Source: Devosia sp. 66-22 | GTDB taxonomy: Bacteria > Pseudomonadota > Alphaproteobacteria > Rhizobiales > Devosiaceae | Assembly: GCA_001899065.1 (NCBI GenBank) | Contig: MKUZ01000007.1 | Coordinates: forward strand, 12,714-73,512 | Direction: 5' to 3' | Length of the DNA stretch: 60,799 bases | In this document: positions 16,899-25,578 of the stretch, piece after piece | Position numbering within the stretch: the stretch's first letter is position 1 | How the letters are laid out: every line of letters starts with the position of its first letter | Program-made: the position numbers and the translations under genes | The notes under the pieces: model-generated | What the model was told of the DNA's origin: nothing | The model's input: only the letters and a program-made list of their open reading frames with translations | Databases searched by the model: none

Positions 16899-18071
16899 AT
16901 GATCAAACCGCATTACCGCGTCTTCGCCTGCTTCTTCCTGTTCGCCTTCTCGCTCGGCGCGCTGCTGGCGCGGCTGCCCGACGTGCAGAGCAATCTGGGA
17001 CTCGACAAGGCACAGCTCGGGCTGATGCTGATCGGCATGGCGATCGGCTCGCTGGTGTCGCTCAGCCTCGGCGCGCGCTGGGTCGACCGGATGGGGGCGC
17101 GGCTGACGGCGTTCGTGACGGTGATCGGAACGACGTTCTGCTACGCGCTGATCCCATGGCTGCCCAGCGCCTATCTGGTGTTCGGCACGCTGTTCGTGGC
17201 CGGCGTCCTCGCCGGGCTGCTCGAGATCAACCTCAACCTGGAGGCGGACCGGATCGAAGCGCAGATCAACAAGCGGGTGATGAACCGGGCGCATGGCATG
17301 TGGAGCCTGGGCTTCTTCGTGACGGCGCTGATCGGCGCCAATGTGCGGGAAGCGCAGATACCGGTGACCGTGCATACCGGCGTCGCGTTCCTCGTGGTCG
17401 TGGTGTGCTGCCTCGTGCTGCTGCCGGGGATGACGAACGCGCCGCACCGGCCCGACGCCAAGCCGCATGAAGAGGGCGAGCACCGCATCGCACTGCCCAA
17501 TTGGGGGCTGCTGCCGCTGTGCATCATCGGCATTGCGGCGTTCCTGATCGAAGGGACGGGCATCGACTGGTCGGTGATCTATATGAGCGACGCGTTCGGC
17601 GTGACGCCGCTGATCGCCGGACTGAGCCTGACCGCATTCACCGGGATGATGACGCTGGGGCGGCTGTTCGCCGATCCGGTGGTGGAGCGGTTCGGACCGC
17701 GCGCGGTGGCGACGACGCTGCTCTCGATCGCGGCGGTGGGCAGCCTGCTCATCGGCGTCGCGCCGCACCCCTATGTGGCGATCCTCGGCTTTGCGATGAT
17801 CGGGCTGGGCTGTTCGTGCGTGTATCCGCTGGCGGTATCGGCGGCGGCGCAGCGCACCGACCGGCCATCGGCGGTGAACGTTGCGGCACTGGCGCAGGTG
17901 TCGTTCGTGGTGTTCTTCCTCGGGCCGCCGCTGCTGGGCTTTGTGGCCGAGCATTTCGGCATCCGCGTCAGCTACCTGGCCGTACTGCCCTTCGTGGTCG
18001 CGGGACTGCTGCTGGGCGGCGCGCTCGAAAGCAAGCGGCGGCCGGCGGTCGCTGCAGGGGCCGATGCCTGA
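16899..18071 (+). CDS. MFS transporter (second paralogue)
   Basis: 390 residues, 12 hydrophobic helices. It shares with its neighbour EADRIEAQINKRVMNRAHGM, IDWSVIYMSDAFG and VSAAAQRTDRPSAVNVAALA, which shows tandem duplication. The first cytoplasmic loop has the MFS-type GARWVDRMGARL. The mmcB start lies 8 nt inside its 3' end, so the cluster is translationally linked. Confidence 0.92.
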   Translation: MIKPHYRVFACFFLFAFSLGALLARLPDVQSNLGLDKAQLGLMLIGMAIGSLVSLSLGARWVDRMGARLTAFVTVIGTTFCYALIPWLPSAYLVFGTLFVAGVLAGLLEINLNLEADRIEAQINKRVMNRAHGMWSLGFFVTALIGANVREAQIPVTVHTGVAFLVVVVCCLVLLPGMTNAPHRPDAKPHEEGEHRIALPNWGLLPLCIIGIAAFLIEGTGIDWSVIYMSDAFGVTPLIAGLSLTAFTGMMTLGRLFADPVVERFGPRAVATTLLSIAAVGSLLIGVAPHPYVAILGFAMIGLGCSCVYPLAVSAAAQRTDRPSAVNVAALAQVSFVVFFLGPPLLGFVAEHFGIRVSYLAVLPFVVAGLLLGGALESKRRPAVAAGADA

Positions 18072-18540
18072 GCTGCCCCAGATTGTCGACCTGAGGCAGT
18101 CGCCGACGGCGCTGCGGGTGCAGCGCGGGGTGATGCGGCTGCTCCGCGCGACCTACGATTTCTGCTGCTTTGCCGAAGTGCCGCTGGCCAATGGACGGCG
18201 GGCGGACGTGCTGGGCGTGGGGCCCAAGGGCGAGATCTGGATCGTCGAGATCAAGAGCTCGCTGGTCGATTTTCGTGTCGATGCCAAATGGCCCAACTAC
18301 AAGGACTATTGCGACCGCTTCTATTTCGCCAAGCCGCCCGAGCTCGACGCCGACATCTTCCCCGCCGATGAGGGGCTGATGGCGGCCGACCTGCACGGCG
18401 CCGAGATCCTGCGCGCCGCCAACGAACACCCGCTGGCGCCGGCACGGCGCAAGGCGATGCTGCTCAAGCTGGTGCGGCTGGGCGCCGACCGTGTGCATTT
18501 CCTGATGGACCCGCAATCGAGCGGAGACCCGTCGCTGTGA
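18064..18540 (+). CDS. mmcB: MmcB family DNA repair protein
   Basis: 158 residues with a PD-(D/E)XK nuclease-like core: RRADVLGVGPKGEIWIVEIK contains the D...E-x-K triad, followed by SSLVDFRVDAKWPNYKDYCD. MmcB (DUF1052) was found in Caulobacter as a DNA-damage-related protein and is widespread in alphaproteobacteria. Start ATG 18064 overlaps the preceding MFS gene by 8 nt. Its stop overlaps the GTG of the third MFS gene. A repair gene inside a transporter array is odd and may only reflect shared expression. Confidence 0.88.
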   Translation: MPELPQIVDLRQSPTALRVQRGVMRLLRATYDFCCFAEVPLANGRRADVLGVGPKGEIWIVEIKSSLVDFRVDAKWPNYKDYCDRFYFAKPPELDADIFPADEGLMAADLHGAEILRAANEHPLAPARRKAMLLKLVRLGADRVHFLMDPQSSGDPSL

Positions 18541-19676
18541 CGCTCGACCGGGTGTTCCGCATCCGCGCGGTGTTCTTCATCCACGCGCTGGCGAGCGGTG
18601 GGCTCTATCCGCGCATTCCGCAGATCCAGCAGATGCTGGGCGTCGACGAGGCGACGCTTGGCCTGTTGTTCCTCGGCATGCCGCTGGGCGCGATCATGAC
18701 GTTCCTGTTCGGCAGCCGGCTGATCGAAGCGTTCGGCACGCGGCCGGTGATTGCCCTCTGCCTGCCGCTGCTGCCGATCGGCACGGCGCTGCTCGGCGCC
18801 ATCGCCTGGCCGCCACTGTTCTTTGCATACTTCATCGGCTACGGCCTCGTCTTCTCGCTGCCCAACACGGCGCTCAATGTGGAGGCCGACCGCATCGAGG
18901 CGGCAAGCGGCGCGCGGATCATGAATTCGTGCCACGGCGTGTGGAGCGTGGGCTATCTGCTGGCGACGCTGCTGGGAACGCTGGCCGAGGGCATTGGGCT
19001 GACGCCCATCCTGCATATGGGCCTCGTGGCGGTGGCGCTGGTGCCGGCGACGCTGTGGATCGTGGCCGGGCTCGACCCTGCCCCGCCGCGGCCGCATGCG
19101 GCGCAGGTGATGCGGCGGATCGCGCTGCCGACGGGCGCCGTGCTGCTGCTGGTGCTGTTCACGCTCGGACCGTCGCTGCTCGAAGGGGCGCTGCGGAACT
19201 GGTCGGTGATCTACATGCGCGACAGCTTTGGCGCACCGAGCTGGGTGGATACACTGACACTGCCGGTGTTCCTCAGCGCGCATGCGCTGGGCCGGCTCAA
19301 TGCCGACCGCTTCGTGCTGCGGTATGGCATGGTGCGCGTGGCGCGTGTGCTGGTAACGCTGGCGCTGTGCGGCACCGCAATGGTGGTGCTGGCGCCCAAT
19401 CTGTGGGTGGCGCTCGCGGGCTTCCTGCTGATCGGCGTGGGCGTGTCGACGGCCTATCCGATGACGACGTCGGCCGCGGCGCAGATCGGCGACAGGCCGG
19501 CAACGCTCAACGTGATGTCGCTGACGTTGTCGACGCAGGTGATCCTGCTTGGCGCTCCAGCCGCACTGGGCTGGGTGGCGCAACACTGGGGGATCACCAG
19601 CGTATTCACGGTGCTGCTGCCGGTGGTGGCGCTATCGGTGTGGCTGGCCCGGTTCCTGGTAGGACGACGCGCCTAG
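18537..19676 (+). CDS. MFS transporter (third, divergent paralogue)
   Basis: 379 residues, 12 hydrophobic helices. Shared motifs are EADRIEAASGARIMNSCHGV, RNWSVIYMRDSFG and TTSAAAQIGDRPATLNVMSL; it is less similar to the other two than they are to each other. The start is GTG within GTGA, overlapping the mmcB stop. Substrate is unknown. Confidence 0.91.
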   Translation: MTLDRVFRIRAVFFIHALASGGLYPRIPQIQQMLGVDEATLGLLFLGMPLGAIMTFLFGSRLIEAFGTRPVIALCLPLLPIGTALLGAIAWPPLFFAYFIGYGLVFSLPNTALNVEADRIEAASGARIMNSCHGVWSVGYLLATLLGTLAEGIGLTPILHMGLVAVALVPATLWIVAGLDPAPPRPHAAQVMRRIALPTGAVLLLVLFTLGPSLLEGALRNWSVIYMRDSFGAPSWVDTLTLPVFLSAHALGRLNADRFVLRYGMVRVARVLVTLALCGTAMVVLAPNLWVALAGFLLIGVGVSTAYPMTTSAAAQIGDRPATLNVMSLTLSTQVILLGAPAALGWVAQHWGITSVFTVLLPVVALSVWLARFLVGRRA

Positions 19677-19690
19677 CCCGTGGCGCGGCG

Positions 19691-21358
19691 CTATTCCCCC
19701 GACGGCTCGCCGTGGATCACCGTTCCAGAGGCGGCGACCGGGGTGATGGGCGTCGGTACGGGAATGACCGGCGCGACGCCGAGCTTGTCCTTGAGGCCGG
19801 ACATGAGGCGGAGGCGATCGGCGTCGGACGGCGCAGCCTGCAGCCGGGCGCTCAGATCGAGGATGAAGCTCGCATAGGCATTGTGCCAGTCGGCATTGAT
19901 CTGGTTGAGATCGATACGGCGGGCGGCGGGCCTGACCACGGCTTCGACGCCACCGGCGCGTAGCTCCACCGCATCGTCGAGCAGTGGCAGGATAACCTGG
20001 TCGCCGGCGATGCCGGTGTCGAGCAGCGCCTGGCGCAGGGCGGTGCGCTCCTCGTCCTCGCCATGGGTGAGGAAGATGGCGCCATGCGCGGGGAGGCGCG
20101 CGCCGATCCACTTCATCAGCTCGCTATGGTCGGCGTGGGCCGAGTAGTTGCCCATGGAGCGGATGCGGGCGCGAACCGGCACTTCCTCGCCATGGATACG
20201 CACGGCTTTCGAACCGGACAGGATGATCTGGCCGAGGGTGCCGGGCGACTGGTAGCCGACGAACAGGACGGTGGCATTGGCGCGCGGCAGATTGTTGCGC
20301 AGATGATGCTTGATGCGGCCGGCGTCGGCCATGCCGGACGCCGACATGATGATGGCGCCGCCCTTGATCTGGTTGATCGCCTTGCTTTCTTCGACCGCCT
20401 CGACGATGTGGAAGCGCGGATCGGAGAACAGCTCGTCCGCACTGAGCGCGGTGTCATCGAACATGGTGGCGTATTTCTTGTAGACGGCGGTGACCTTGCT
20501 CGCGAGGGGCGAGTCGAGGAACACGGCGGAGGGCGAAATCTCGCCTTGCTTGATCAGCAGGCCGATGTCGTGCAGCAGCTCCTGGCTGCGCTCGACGGCG
20601 AAGGCGGGGATGACCAGATTGCCGCCGCGCTGCAGCGCCTCGTTGATCTCGACCTTGAGGGCTTCGCGACGCTCGAGCAGCGTGTAGTCCTGCCGCTCGC
20701 GCCCGCCATAGGTGGATTCGGAGAGGATGTAGTCGAAGCCGGACGGGGCTTCGGGGTTCTCGTAGAACACCTTTTCATCGGGACCGATGTCTCCCGAAAA
20801 TAGGATGCGGACCGGCTTGCCGTCGCCGTCGAGCACTTCGACCTCGATGGACGCTGAGCCGAGAATGTGACCGGCGTTCCAGTAGCGGGCGCGGACACCC
20901 TTGCCCGGTTCGATCCATTTCTCGTAGTCGACGGTCTCGCGCAGATCGAGCGCCTTGCTGGCATCTTCCATGGTGTAGAGCGGGGTGGCCGGCGCTTCCT
21001 CGCGGCGGCCACGCTTGCGCGTTTCCTGCTCAGCCTCGCTCTCCTGGATACCGGCGGCATCGGGCAGCAGGTATTCGAGCAGGCCGGAGGTCGGGGGCGT
21101 GCACCAGATGGGCTTGCGATAGCCATTGGCGGTGAGCTTGGGGAGGAGCCCGGCGTGATCGATATGCGCATGGGTGAGCAGCAGGAAGTCGATGCCGCGC
21201 GGGTCGAAGGGCAGCGGCTTGTAGTTGAGGTCACGGACCGATTTGTTGCCCTGGAACATGCCGCAATCGACGAGGAACTGGCCCGCGGGATGAACGACGC
21301 GGTAGCACGAGCCGGTGACGGTGCCCGACGCGCCGTGGAAGTGGATTGTCACGGTCAT
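19691..21358 (-). CDS. MBL-fold metallo-hydrolase with beta-CASP domain (RNase-like)
   Basis: 555 residues. The metallo-beta-lactamase core has LLLTHAHIDHAGLLPKL (HxHxDH), GHILGSASIEVEV, LFSGDIGPDEK and the late histidines SAHADHSELMKWI and FLTHGEDEER. The central beta-CASP region (AFAVERSQELLHDIGL, MSASGMADAGRIKHHLRNNL) and a C-terminal RMMBL segment classify it with the Ysh1/CPSF-like nucleases. RNA endonuclease or exonuclease activity is the likely role. It is a single gene downstream of actR, separated by a heptad repeat. Confidence 0.93.
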   Translation of the reverse strand: MTVTIHFHGASGTVTGSCYRVVHPAGQFLVDCGMFQGNKSVRDLNYKPLPFDPRGIDFLLLTHAHIDHAGLLPKLTANGYRKPIWCTPPTSGLLEYLLPDAAGIQESEAEQETRKRGRREEAPATPLYTMEDASKALDLRETVDYEKWIEPGKGVRARYWNAGHILGSASIEVEVLDGDGKPVRILFSGDIGPDEKVFYENPEAPSGFDYILSESTYGGRERQDYTLLERREALKVEINEALQRGGNLVIPAFAVERSQELLHDIGLLIKQGEISPSAVFLDSPLASKVTAVYKKYATMFDDTALSADELFSDPRFHIVEAVEESKAINQIKGGAIIMSASGMADAGRIKHHLRNNLPRANATVLFVGYQSPGTLGQIILSGSKAVRIHGEEVPVRARIRSMGNYSAHADHSELMKWIGARLPAHGAIFLTHGEDEERTALRQALLDTGIAGDQVILPLLDDAVELRAGGVEAVVRPAARRIDLNQINADWHNAYASFILDLSARLQAAPSDADRLRLMSGLKDKLGVAPVIPVPTPITPVAASGTVIHGEPSGE

Positions 21359-21393
21359 GGCGAGCTCCGGGTGATGTGAAGGGGCGATGTCGG

Positions 21394-21468
21394 GTGAGTA
21401 GCCAAAAGCGAGTAGCGAATAGAGGGCGGTCGCAACGGCGTCGTTTCCCTATTCGCTACTGCTTACTT
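21394..21468. repeat. Heptad inverted repeat between the beta-CASP gene and actR
   Basis: The left arm is four heptads (GTGAGTA, GCCAAAA, GCGAGTA, GCGAATA at 21394-21421). The right arm TATTCGC-TACTGCT-TACTT starts at 21450 and overlaps the actR stop. It is the same family as the repeat at 34946-35028 and could terminate the actR transcript. Confidence 0.75.
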
Positions 21469-22020
21469 GGGGGCGCGCTTGGCGAGGATGCGCTGCAGGG
21501 TGCGGCGGTGCATGTTGAGGCGGCGCGCGGTCTCCGAGACATTGCGGTCGCACAGCTCGTAGACGCGCTGGATGTGCTCCCAGCGGACACGATCGGCCGA
21601 CATGGGGTTCTCGGGCGGCGCGGGCGCATTCTCGCCGGTGGCGAGAAGGGCATTGATGACGTCGTCGGCGTCGGCGGGCTTGCTGAGATAGTCGACAGCG
21701 CCGAGCTTCACGGCGGTGACCGCGGTGGCGATATTGCCGTAGCCGGTGAGGACGACGACACGGGCATCGGCCCGCTTCTTGTGGAGGGCATCGACAACGT
21801 CGAGGCCGTTGCCGTCCTCGAGGCGGAGATCGACCACGGCGAAGGCGGGCGGGGCCGCTTCGACGGCGCTCAGGCCCGCGGCGACCGTGTCGGCGCTGCG
21901 CACCTCGAAGCCGCGCTTTTCCATGGCGCGCTCGAGGCGGGTGAGAAAGGCCTTGTCATCATCGACAAGGAGCAGGGTGCGGTCGTTGGCCGCCGCGAGG
22001 AGTTCGTCGACATTGCTCAT
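21463..22020 (-). CDS. actR: ActR/PrrA/RegA family redox response regulator
   Basis: 185-residue response regulator. The receiver domain starts with TLLLVDDDKAFLTRLERAME, with acceptor aspartate in FAVVDLRLEDGNGLDVVDAL. A Pro-rich linker (PAPPENPMSADRVRWEHIQR) leads into a Fis-type HTH, NVSETARRLNMHRRTLQRIL, near-invariant in RegA/PrrA/ActR. The family controls redox-dependent genes for respiration, carbon and nitrogen fixation. ATG 22020 gives the standard length; a TTG at 22050 would add ten residues. actS ends 49 nt upstream and is on the same strand. Confidence 0.95.
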   Translation of the reverse strand: MSNVDELLAAANDRTLLLVDDDKAFLTRLERAMEKRGFEVRSADTVAAGLSAVEAAPPAFAVVDLRLEDGNGLDVVDALHKKRADARVVVLTGYGNIATAVTAVKLGAVDYLSKPADADDVINALLATGENAPAPPENPMSADRVRWEHIQRVYELCDRNVSETARRLNMHRRTLQRILAKRAPK

Positions 22021-22068
22021 TTGCTGCTCATTTAGGCGCTTGAGCGCCAAAACTCCAGCCTTCCCACC

Positions 22069-23376
22069 CTAACGTGAGTTGTCGATTGCGGCGCGCGGCC
22101 AGGTGATGGTCACCCGCGCGCCGCCGTCCTTGGCATTGCCGAAGGCAAGGCGCCCGCCGCTGCGCTCGAGCAGCGTCTTGGCGATGAAGATGCCAAGCCC
22201 GAGGCCGCCCGGCGCATCGCCTTCGGGTGCGGTGTTGCGGGCGCGGGTGGTGAGATAGGGCTCGCCCAGACGGGCCAGCAGATCCTCGGCAAAACCGGGG
22301 CCATCGTCGGCGATGACGACGGTGACGACGCCGCGGTCCCAGCTTGCATCGACATCGACGCGCGTTTTGGCGAAATGCGTGGCGTTTTCGATGAGATTGC
22401 CGAGACCATAGAGAAGGCCGGCGCTGCGCTTGAAGACCGGCTCGCCGGAATCGTCGGAAACCTCGATGAAGATCGATTTGCCGAGGCCTTCCAGTGGCTT
22501 GGCCACTTCCTCAATGAGCTCGCCCACGGGTAGGGCGGCGAAGGGGTCGCCGGATTCACCGCTGCGCAGGGAGCGGAGCTTAGCAAGAATGGCGCGGCAG
22601 CGCGCCGACTGCGCGATGATGAGGTCGACATCGTCGGCGAGCGGCCCGGGCGGAATGTCGGCCTTCATCTCCTTGGCCGCGAGGGCGATGGTGGAGAGCG
22701 GCGTGCCGAGCTCGTGGGCGGCGGCGGCGGCCAGGCCATCCAGCGCGCTCAACTGCTCGTGACGGGACAAGGCGAGTTCGGTGGCGGTGAGCGCGTCGGC
22801 GAGCTGTCGGGCCTCGTGAGCGACGCGGTTGGTGTAGGCGGCGACGAAGACGACGCCGCATACGATCGAGACCCAGACGCCTACGATGTAGACGCGATCG
22901 AAAGTGATCCGGCGCTCGGGGTCCCAGGGCAGCGCCATATGGATGATCGAAATGGCCGAGGCGACGACGATGGCGATGCCGGCAAGGATGAGGGTGGAGC
23001 GTTGCGGCAGCGTCGTCGCCGACACCGACACGGGTGCCAGGAGCAGCAGCGAGAACGGATTCTCGAGGCCGCCGGTGAGCGACAAAAGGGCGCCGAGCTG
23101 CAGCAGATCGTAGCCGAGTTGCAGCGTGGCGATGGTGGCCGAGGGCCGGTCATTGGCGCCGAAACGCAGGATCAACGCGAGATTGACCACCACCGAGAGG
23201 GCAATGACCGACAGGCACTCGACCAGCGGCAGCGGGTAGCCCAGCCCCCAATCGACGAACAGAACGCCGACGGTCTGCCCGATGATGGCCAGCCAGCGCA
23301 GGCCAACTAGGGTCGCAAGGCGCAGCGGGCGCCAGTTTCCGGGGAGAAACGCGCGATAATCGGTGCCCTGGCTCAT
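22069..23376 (-). CDS. actS: ActS/PrrB/RegB family redox sensor histidine kinase
   Basis: 435 residues: six membrane helices, with the ubiquinone-binding loop GGLENPFSLLLLAPVSVSAT between helices 3 and 4 (family consensus GGxxNPF). A dimerisation/H-box AAAHELGTPLSTIALAAKEM follows, the redox-active cysteine is in QSARCRAILAKLRSLR, and the ATPase has ADDGPGFAEDLLARLGEPY and GGLGLGIFIAKTLLERSGG. All redox-sensing residues of RegB are present, so it should respond to the quinone pool. It is upstream of actR, in the usual order for a two-gene operon. Confidence 0.95.
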   Translation of the reverse strand: MSQGTDYRAFLPGNWRPLRLATLVGLRWLAIIGQTVGVLFVDWGLGYPLPLVECLSVIALSVVVNLALILRFGANDRPSATIATLQLGYDLLQLGALLSLTGGLENPFSLLLLAPVSVSATTLPQRSTLILAGIAIVVASAISIIHMALPWDPERRITFDRVYIVGVWVSIVCGVVFVAAYTNRVAHEARQLADALTATELALSRHEQLSALDGLAAAAAHELGTPLSTIALAAKEMKADIPPGPLADDVDLIIAQSARCRAILAKLRSLRSGESGDPFAALPVGELIEEVAKPLEGLGKSIFIEVSDDSGEPVFKRSAGLLYGLGNLIENATHFAKTRVDVDASWDRGVVTVVIADDGPGFAEDLLARLGEPYLTTRARNTAPEGDAPGGLGLGIFIAKTLLERSGGRLAFGNAKDGGARVTITWPRAAIDNSR

Positions 23377-23468
23377 GTCTCATGTCCGGGCATGGGAATC
23401 GTTCCGGACCCTTTCAAGAGCAAGAATCGGTGAGTCACTTTCTTGATCCCGTGAACGCTGGGGCCACA

Positions 23469-23490
23469 TCCCAGTCGTTCGTGACTGGGA
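23469..23490 (+). promoter_or_regulatory. Hairpin ending at the ribosome binding site of the DUF2852 gene
   Basis: TCCCAGTC (23469-23476), loop GTTCGT and GACTGGGA (23483-23490) form a perfect 8-bp stem whose 3' arm contains the GGGA of the likely Shine-Dalgarno sequence GGGAGAAAG before ATG 23499. It could hide the site in the transcript. Confidence 0.4.
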
Positions 23491-23498
23491 GAAAGACA

Positions 23499-23948
23499 AT
23501 GAACACCGCGATTATCAAACCGCAATGGGGCCCCTTGACCATCGCCCTGATGGTTTTGGGGTTCGTCGTCTGGTGGCCGCTCGGCCTCGCCATGCTTGCC
23601 TACATTCTGTGGGGCGAGATGTTTGGCGGGTCGGCCGAAAAGGCGGAGGCCTGGGCTCAGAAGTCCAAGGCCTGGTGCCGCGACCAGAACTTCGGCAACC
23701 ACAACAACAACCACCGCCACGGCGGCTGGCGCCAGTCGAGCGGCAATGCCGCGTTCGACGACTACCGCGCCGAGCAGCTCAAGCGGCTCGAAGAGGAGCG
23801 CAAGCGCCTCGACGAGGAGATCCACGCGTTCCACGAGTATATGCGGAACCTCCGCATGGCCAAGGACCGCGAGGAGTTCGACCGCTTCATGCGTGACCGC
23901 AGCGGCAACCGCGGCTTCGGCAGCGGCGAAGGCCCCAGCGGCCATTGA
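23499..23948 (+). CDS. DUF2852 membrane protein
   Basis: 149 residues. A short N-terminus is followed by a hydrophobic helix (TIALMVLGFVVWWPLGLAML), a Gly-Asn-His-rich linker (FGNHNNNHRHGGWRQ) and a charged coiled-coil region (EQLKRLEEERKRLDEEIHAF, then HEYMRNLRMAKDREEFDRFM). This is the layout of DUF2852, an alphaproteobacterial family of unknown function. ATG 23499 is chosen by the SD-like GGGAGAAAG. A strong terminator follows at 24042. Confidence 0.85.
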   Translation: MNTAIIKPQWGPLTIALMVLGFVVWWPLGLAMLAYILWGEMFGGSAEKAEAWAQKSKAWCRDQNFGNHNNNHRHGGWRQSSGNAAFDDYRAEQLKRLEEERKRLDEEIHAFHEYMRNLRMAKDREEFDRFMRDRSGNRGFGSGEGPSGH

Positions 23949-24041
23949 CTGGACCAAACCGGGATGCGGCACGCCCATGTCCGCATCCCGCCTCCCCCTC
24001 CACTGTCTTCCCGGCAACCCCGATCCGATCGGGTTGCAACT

Positions 24042-24078
24042 GGCGTCTCCCGTCCCGGGGGCGCCTTTTTCGTCTTTT
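24042..24078 (+). terminator. Rho-independent terminator after the DUF2852 gene
   Basis: GGCGTCTCC pairs with GGGGGCGCC (two G-T pairs) and is followed by TTTTTCGTCTTTT. It isolates the DUF2852 gene from the metallopeptidase gene downstream. Confidence 0.8.
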
Positions 24079-24119
24079 GGTGGCTTCTCGCATGGCGGCG
24101 AAGCGGCTAGCCTTTCGCC

Positions 24120-24857
24120 ATGATCCCCCTGTTGCAGAAGCGCTGGCCGCCGGCCGCCGAAGTGGTGATCGACGGCGCACCCGTCACCATCTCGGTGAAG
24201 GTCTCCGACCGTGCCAAGAGCTACCGCCTGAGCCTGCCCAACAATGGCAAGCCGCTGCTGACCGTCCCGAAATTCGGCCGCTGGGGCGAGGCCAAGGCGT
24301 TCCTCGACCGCCACACCGAGTGGCTGGCCGAACGAATCGAGCTGTCGGCCAAGCCGGTGGCGTTCGTGCGCGGCGCCATCGTGCCGCTGCGCGGGATCAA
24401 CCACCGGATCGTCCCCACCGGCCGGGTGCGCGGCGTGGTGGAAGTGGGCGAGCATGAGGGCGAACTGGCGCTGCTGGTGCCCGGCGATGCCGAGCATCGC
24501 GCAAGGCGGCTGACGGACTGGCTCAAGGACGAAGCCTCGGCGGAGCTCGAGAGGCGCTGCACGGTGCATGCGGGCAATCTGGGCGTGTCGTTCAAGTCGA
24601 TTTCGATGCGCTCGCAAAGCACGCGCTGGGGCTCGTGCTCGTCGACCGGCAAACTCAACTTCAACTGGCGGCTGATCCTCGCGCCGCCCCATGTGCTCGA
24701 CTATGTTGCAGCGCACGAGATCGCCCACCTCATCGAGATGAACCATTCGCAGGACTTCTGGGACGTGGTCGAGCGCACGCTTCCCACGATGGAACGCGGC
24801 CGCGAATGGCTGCGCGTCCATGGCCGGCAGCTGATGGTGTACGGGATCGAGGGCTAG
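24120..24857 (+). CDS. YgjP-like (DUF45/M48 type) zinc metallopeptidase
   Basis: 245 residues. The zinc motif HEIAH lies in DYVAAHEIAHLIEMNHSQDF, with a third ligand in MNHSQDFWDVV. It is preceded by the conserved RSQSTRWGSCSSTGKLNFNW of YgjP/SprT-like proteins. The N-terminal half (VSDRAKSYRLSLPNNGKPLL) is the family's beta-rich domain. Predicted soluble cytoplasmic protease; its substrate is unknown. Confidence 0.9.
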   Translation: MIPLLQKRWPPAAEVVIDGAPVTISVKVSDRAKSYRLSLPNNGKPLLTVPKFGRWGEAKAFLDRHTEWLAERIELSAKPVAFVRGAIVPLRGINHRIVPTGRVRGVVEVGEHEGELALLVPGDAEHRARRLTDWLKDEASAELERRCTVHAGNLGVSFKSISMRSQSTRWGSCSSTGKLNFNWRLILAPPHVLDYVAAHEIAHLIEMNHSQDFWDVVERTLPTMERGREWLRVHGRQLMVYGIEG

Positions 24858-24935
24858 CGGCTCAGTTCGGATTCGACGGCGGCGAGGAGTAGGGGAAGAT
24901 AAGCGGAGTTGGCGCGGATGCCAAATCCCGCCGCG

Positions 24936-25508
24936 TCAGCAGGCCTTGGTCGCCAGCGGATAGATGATCAGGGCATTGAGGGAGACGGCAGCGTCTTCGG
25001 TGCCGCGCGTGCGCAACGAGGTGTTGACGCGCAGATTGATGTCGGTGCCGCAATCGGACCATTTGAGCTGGTCGTCGGGCACGGTGACGAAGCGGAGATA
25101 GCCCGAATCCATCGCGCCGTTGAGCGGCAGCTCGTTGATCTCGCCGGTTTCGCCGGCCGAGAAGGCTTCGACGCTGATGGTGGCGTCAAGGCCGCCGGGG
25201 AGCTTGGCAGCGCCGCGGAAGCCGACGGTGCGGACGGCGACGGAAACGCCGGCGGGCACGTCCACCGGGATAGCGATGGCGCAGGTCTTGCGATCGACGG
25301 CGCGACCGTTGTCGCCGACCTTGTAGGCGTCGAACACATAGGCGGCGGCCTGGTTGGAGAAGCCGCGAATGGCGATGCCGGTGCCGTCAGGGCAGCCCGA
25401 GCCACCATAGCCGGGTTCGCCGAAGCTGACTGCGGGGAGCGGCTCCTGCGCGCCCACATTGGTGGCGGACAGGGCGAGGAGAGCGGCGACGAGGGCGGCG
25501 TATTTCAT
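24936..25508 (-). CDS. Secreted DUF4360-like protein
   Basis: 190 residues with a signal peptide (MKYAALVAALLALSATNVGA) followed by GYGGSGCPDGTGIAIRGFSN, DRKTCAIAIPVDVPAGVSVA and WSDCGTDINLRVNTSLRTRG. The paired cysteines, the beta-rich pattern and the final LNALIIYPLATKAC resemble DUF4360, a secreted family of unknown function. ATG 25508 is used since GGGAG lies 7 nt upstream and the signal peptide begins there. It is a single gene. Confidence 0.75.
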   Translation of the reverse strand: MKYAALVAALLALSATNVGAQEPLPAVSFGEPGYGGSGCPDGTGIAIRGFSNQAAAYVFDAYKVGDNGRAVDRKTCAIAIPVDVPAGVSVAVRTVGFRGAAKLPGGLDATISVEAFSAGETGEINELPLNGAMDSGYLRFVTVPDDQLKWSDCGTDINLRVNTSLRTRGTEDAAVSLNALIIYPLATKAC

Positions 25509-25578
25509 GGCGTTGCTCCCACAATGAGTCGGACGATGATCCACCCTAGCGCGGCGCAGATGAACCTAAGCTGACTGA

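Noticed and set aside
15073-16899. A 608-codon minus-strand frame opposite the receiver-like and first MFS genes
   Set aside because: Composition rich in His, Arg and Gln with no domain; the plus strand encodes clear membrane helices.
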